64,000 nucleotides of DNA. It comes from Limanda limanda. Lineage: Eukaryota > Chordata > Actinopteri > Pleuronectiformes > Pleuronectidae. The position numbers and the translations under genes are program-made. The DNA lies in the NCBI RefSeq assembly GCF_963576545.1, contig NW_026870417.1:62001-126000 (forward strand). Direction: 5' to 3'. The notes below the pieces were generated by a model that was not told where the DNA came from, searched no databases, and saw nothing but the letters and a program-made list of their open reading frames with translations. Below are positions 61,601 to 64,000 of this stretch, in pieces (position 1 is the first letter of the stretch; each line of letters starts with the position of its first letter).

Positions 61601-63335
61601 AGTTATTCAAGAATATCTCTTTCTCCTATGTGCTTTCATCCCTAACCCTAACCCTAACCCTTCCGAAAGTCGGAGAAGCTCAAGGATGGTACCGATCGAT
61701 GCGCGCAACCCCATTTAGTGGGGGTAGAGCCTACTTGCAAGTCTCTCCGACCTTCACAAAAAAAGTTATTCAAGAATATCTCCTCAGATTTGGGGGAATT
61801 TCGTCGGTCGACCTCTTTCGAAGGTCGTACAAGCTCGGGGATGGTACCAATCGATCCGCAGGACCCAAATTAGTCCAGATGCAACCACTTTCCAAGTCTC
61901 TCCGACCTTCACAAAAAAAGTTATTCAAGAATATCTCTTTCTCCTATGTGCTTTCATCCCTAACCCTAACCCTAACCCTTCCGAAAGTCGGAGAAGCTCA
62001 AGGATGGTACCGATCGATGCGCGCTACCCCATTTAGTGGGGGTAGAGCCTACTTGCAAGTCTCTCCGACCTTCACAAAAAAAGTTATTCAAGAATATCTC
62101 TTTCTCCTATGTGCTTTCATCCCTAACCCTAACCCTAACCCTTCCGAAAGTCGGAGAAGCTCAAGGATGGTACCGATCGATGCGCGCAACCCCATTTAGT
62201 GGGGGTAGAGCCTACTTGCAAGTCTCTCCGACCTTCACAAAAAAAGTTATTCAAGAATATCTCCTCAGATTTGGGGGAATTTCGTCGGTCGACCTCTTCC
62301 GAAGGTCGTACAAGCTCGGGGATGGTACCAATCGATCCGCAGGACCCAAATTAGTCCAGATGCAACCACTTTCCAAGTCTCTCCGACCTTCACAAAAAAA
62401 GTTATTCAAGAATATCTCTTTCTCCTATGTGCTTTCATCCCTAACCCTAACCCTAACCCTTCCGAAAGTCGGAGAAGCTCAAGGATGGTACCGATCGATG
62501 CGCGCAACCCCATTTAGTGGGGGTAGAGCCTACTTGCAAGTCTCTCCGACCTTCACAAAAAAAGTTATTCAAGAATATCTCCTCAGATTTGGGGGAATTT
62601 CGTCGGTCGACCTCTTCCGAAGGTCGTACAAGCTCGGGGATGGTACCAATCGATCCGCAGGACCCAAATTAGTCCAGATGCAACCACTTTCCAAGTCTCT
62701 CCGACCTTCACAAAAAAAGTTATTCAAGAATATCTCTTTCTCCTATGTGCTTTCATCCCTAACCCTAACCCTAACCCTTCCGAAAGTCGGAGAAGCTCAA
62801 GGATGGTACCGATCGATGCGCGCTACCCCATTTAGTGGGGGTAGAGCCTACTTGCAAGTCTCTCCGACCTTCACAAAAAAAGTTATTCAAGAATATCTCT
62901 TTCTCCTATGTGCTTACATCCCTAACCCTAACCCTAACCCTTCCGAAAGTCGGAGAAGCTCAAGGATGGTACCGATCGATGTGCGCAACCCCATTTAGTG
63001 GGGGTAGAGCCTACTTGCAAGTCTCTCCGACTTTCACAAAAAAAGTTATTCAAGAATATCTCCTCAGATTTGGGGGAATTTCGTCGGTCGACCTCTTTCG
63101 AAGGTCGTACAAGCTCGGGGATGGTACCAATCGATCCGCAGGACCCAAATTAGTCCAGATGCAACCACTTTCCAAGTCTCTCCGACCTTCACAAAAAAAG
63201 TTATTCAAGAATATCTCTTTCTCCTATGTGCTTTCATCCCTAACCCTAACCCTAACCCTTCCGAAAGTCGGAGAAGCTCAAGGATGGTACCGATCGATGC
63301 GCGCTACCCCATTTAGTGGGGGTAGAGCCTACTTG
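58679..63335 (+). repeat. Partial third copy of the 6,921-bp HOR
   Basis: Monomer order and rare marks match copy 2 from about 47260 at an offset of 11,419 bp: GACCCTTTTCG near 59237, four-hexamer run at 59380, two-hexamer runs at 59549 and 60513, GGTAGATCC near 59956. Differences from copies 1 and 2 are A at 61232 where they have T (49813), C at 62819 where they have T (51400), and three hexamers near 63237 where they have four (51819). It lacks the opening part of the HOR. Confidence 0.88.
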
Positions 63336-64000
63336 CAAGTCTCTCCGACCTTCACAAAAAAAGTTATTCAAGAATATCTCTTTCTCCTATGTGCTTTCAT
63401 CCCTAACCCTAACCCTAACCCTTCCGAAAGTCGGAGAAGCTCAAGGATGGTACCGATCGATGCGCGCAACCCCATTTAGTGGGGGTAGAGCCTACTTGCA
63501 AGTCTCTCCGACCTTCACAAAAAAAGTTATTCAAGAATATCTCCTCAGATTTGGGGGAATTTCGTCGGTCGACCTCTTTCGAAGGTCGTACAAGCTCGGG
63601 GATGGTACCAATCGATCCGCAGGACCCAAATTAGTCCAGATGCAACCACTTTCCAAGTCTCTCCGACCTTCACAAAAAAAGTTATTCAAGAATATCTCTT
63701 TCTCCTATGTGCTTTCATCCCTAACCCTAACCCTAACCCTTCCGAAAGTCGGAGAAGCTCAAGGATGGTACCGATCGATGCGCGCTACCCCATTTAGTGG
63801 GGGTAGAGCCTACTTGCAAGTCTCTCCGACCTTCACAAAAAAAGTTATTCAAGAATATCTCTTTCTCCTATGTGCTTTCATCCCTAACCCTAACCCTAAC
63901 CCTTCCGAAAGTCGGAGAAGCTCAAGGATGGTACCGATCGATGCGCGCAACCCCATTTAGTGGGGGTAGAGCCTACTTGCAAGTCTCTCCGACCTTCACA
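63336..64000 (+). repeat. Right-edge monomers A, B, A, A and a 21-bp fragment
   Basis: Standard A (63336-63498), B of the B1 subtype (63499-63653), A (63654-63816) and A (63817-63979) are followed by 21 bp (63980-64000) of the common head. The fragment cannot be assigned to A or B because the two heads are identical. The last complete A ends CAACCCC, which usually precedes B. The array clearly continues beyond the window. Confidence 0.93.

Larger units (their letters stand above)
1..64000 (+). repeat. Two-monomer (A/B) satellite array with embedded CCCTAA telomere repeats; fills the window
   Basis: The full window parses into head-to-tail monomers of two kinds with no other sequence between them: 278 complete A (163 bp standard) and 120 complete B (155 bp). 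All monomers share one orientation. Each begins with CAAGTCTCTCCG and carries one GGTACC (KpnI) and one ATCGAT (ClaI) site unless mutated. Length variants are confined to the telomeric run in A (17 monomers with two hexamers, 7 with four) and two 1-bp losses in a poly-A run. Tandem arrays with near-nucleosome-length monomers are typical of eukaryotic satellite DNA. The telomeric inserts point to a subtelomeric origin (inference). No gene, transposon, tRNA or rRNA interrupts the array, and both ends run off the window, so the true array is longer. Confidence 0.97.

Noticed and set aside
1..64000. CRISPR array
   Set aside because: Regular spacing could mislead a detector, but the repeats are 155-163 bp without variable spacers and the sequence is eukaryotic satellite with telomeric hexamers.
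1..64000. rDNA spacer or transposon-derived tandem repeat
   Set aside because: No rRNA gene, transposon terminal repeat, tRNA-like promoter boxes or coding domain was seen anywhere in the window. Flanks are needed to exclude an origin from such an element.

Overview
The whole 64 kb window is one uninterrupted satellite DNA array. I see no protein-coding gene, RNA gene, mobile element or unique sequence in it. Two related monomers are arranged head to tail: A (163 bp), which carries a short run of the telomere hexamer CCCTAA (normally three copies), and B (155 bp), which has a different cassette in the same place. Parsing the window end to end gives 278 complete A and 120 complete B monomers, a truncated B at the left edge and 21 bp of an undetermined monomer at the right edge. 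Summing monomer lengths, with the length variants below, reproduces the coordinates exactly between 291 and 63816.

Organism: this is eukaryotic nuclear DNA. The monomers are close to nucleosome-repeat length and carry TTAGGG-type telomere repeats. That telomere type occurs in vertebrates and many other animals, most filamentous fungi, many protists and some Asparagales plants, so I cannot name the lineage. GC is about 47% (77/163 in A, 74/155 in B). The embedded telomere repeats suggest a subtelomeric or telomere-derived satellite. Every CCCTAA run is on the + strand, so if the array has the same orientation as the chromosome end, the telomere lies to the left of position 1.

Layout: B is never next to B. 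Runs of one to seven A monomers separate the B monomers, and the order of A-runs forms higher-order repeats (HORs) that change along the window. 766-4923 is two copies of a 2,079-bp HOR. 7486-25586 holds related 2.2-3.7 kb HOR copies marked by shared variants. 25587-31048 is two copies of a 2,731-bp HOR. 34891-40656 is two copies of a 2,880/2,886-bp HOR. 39532-53373 is two copies of a 6,921-bp HOR between which I saw no difference. 58679-63335 is a partial third copy of that HOR with at least three differences. The stretches between are shorter local mosaics.

Open reading frames of up to 426 codons cross the array. They are an arithmetic by-product (A+B = 318 bp, divisible by 3) and should not be annotated as genes. 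The array's likely roles are structural: chromatin, telomere-protein binding, G-quadruplex formation and recombination substrate. These are inferences from sequence, not demonstrated functions.
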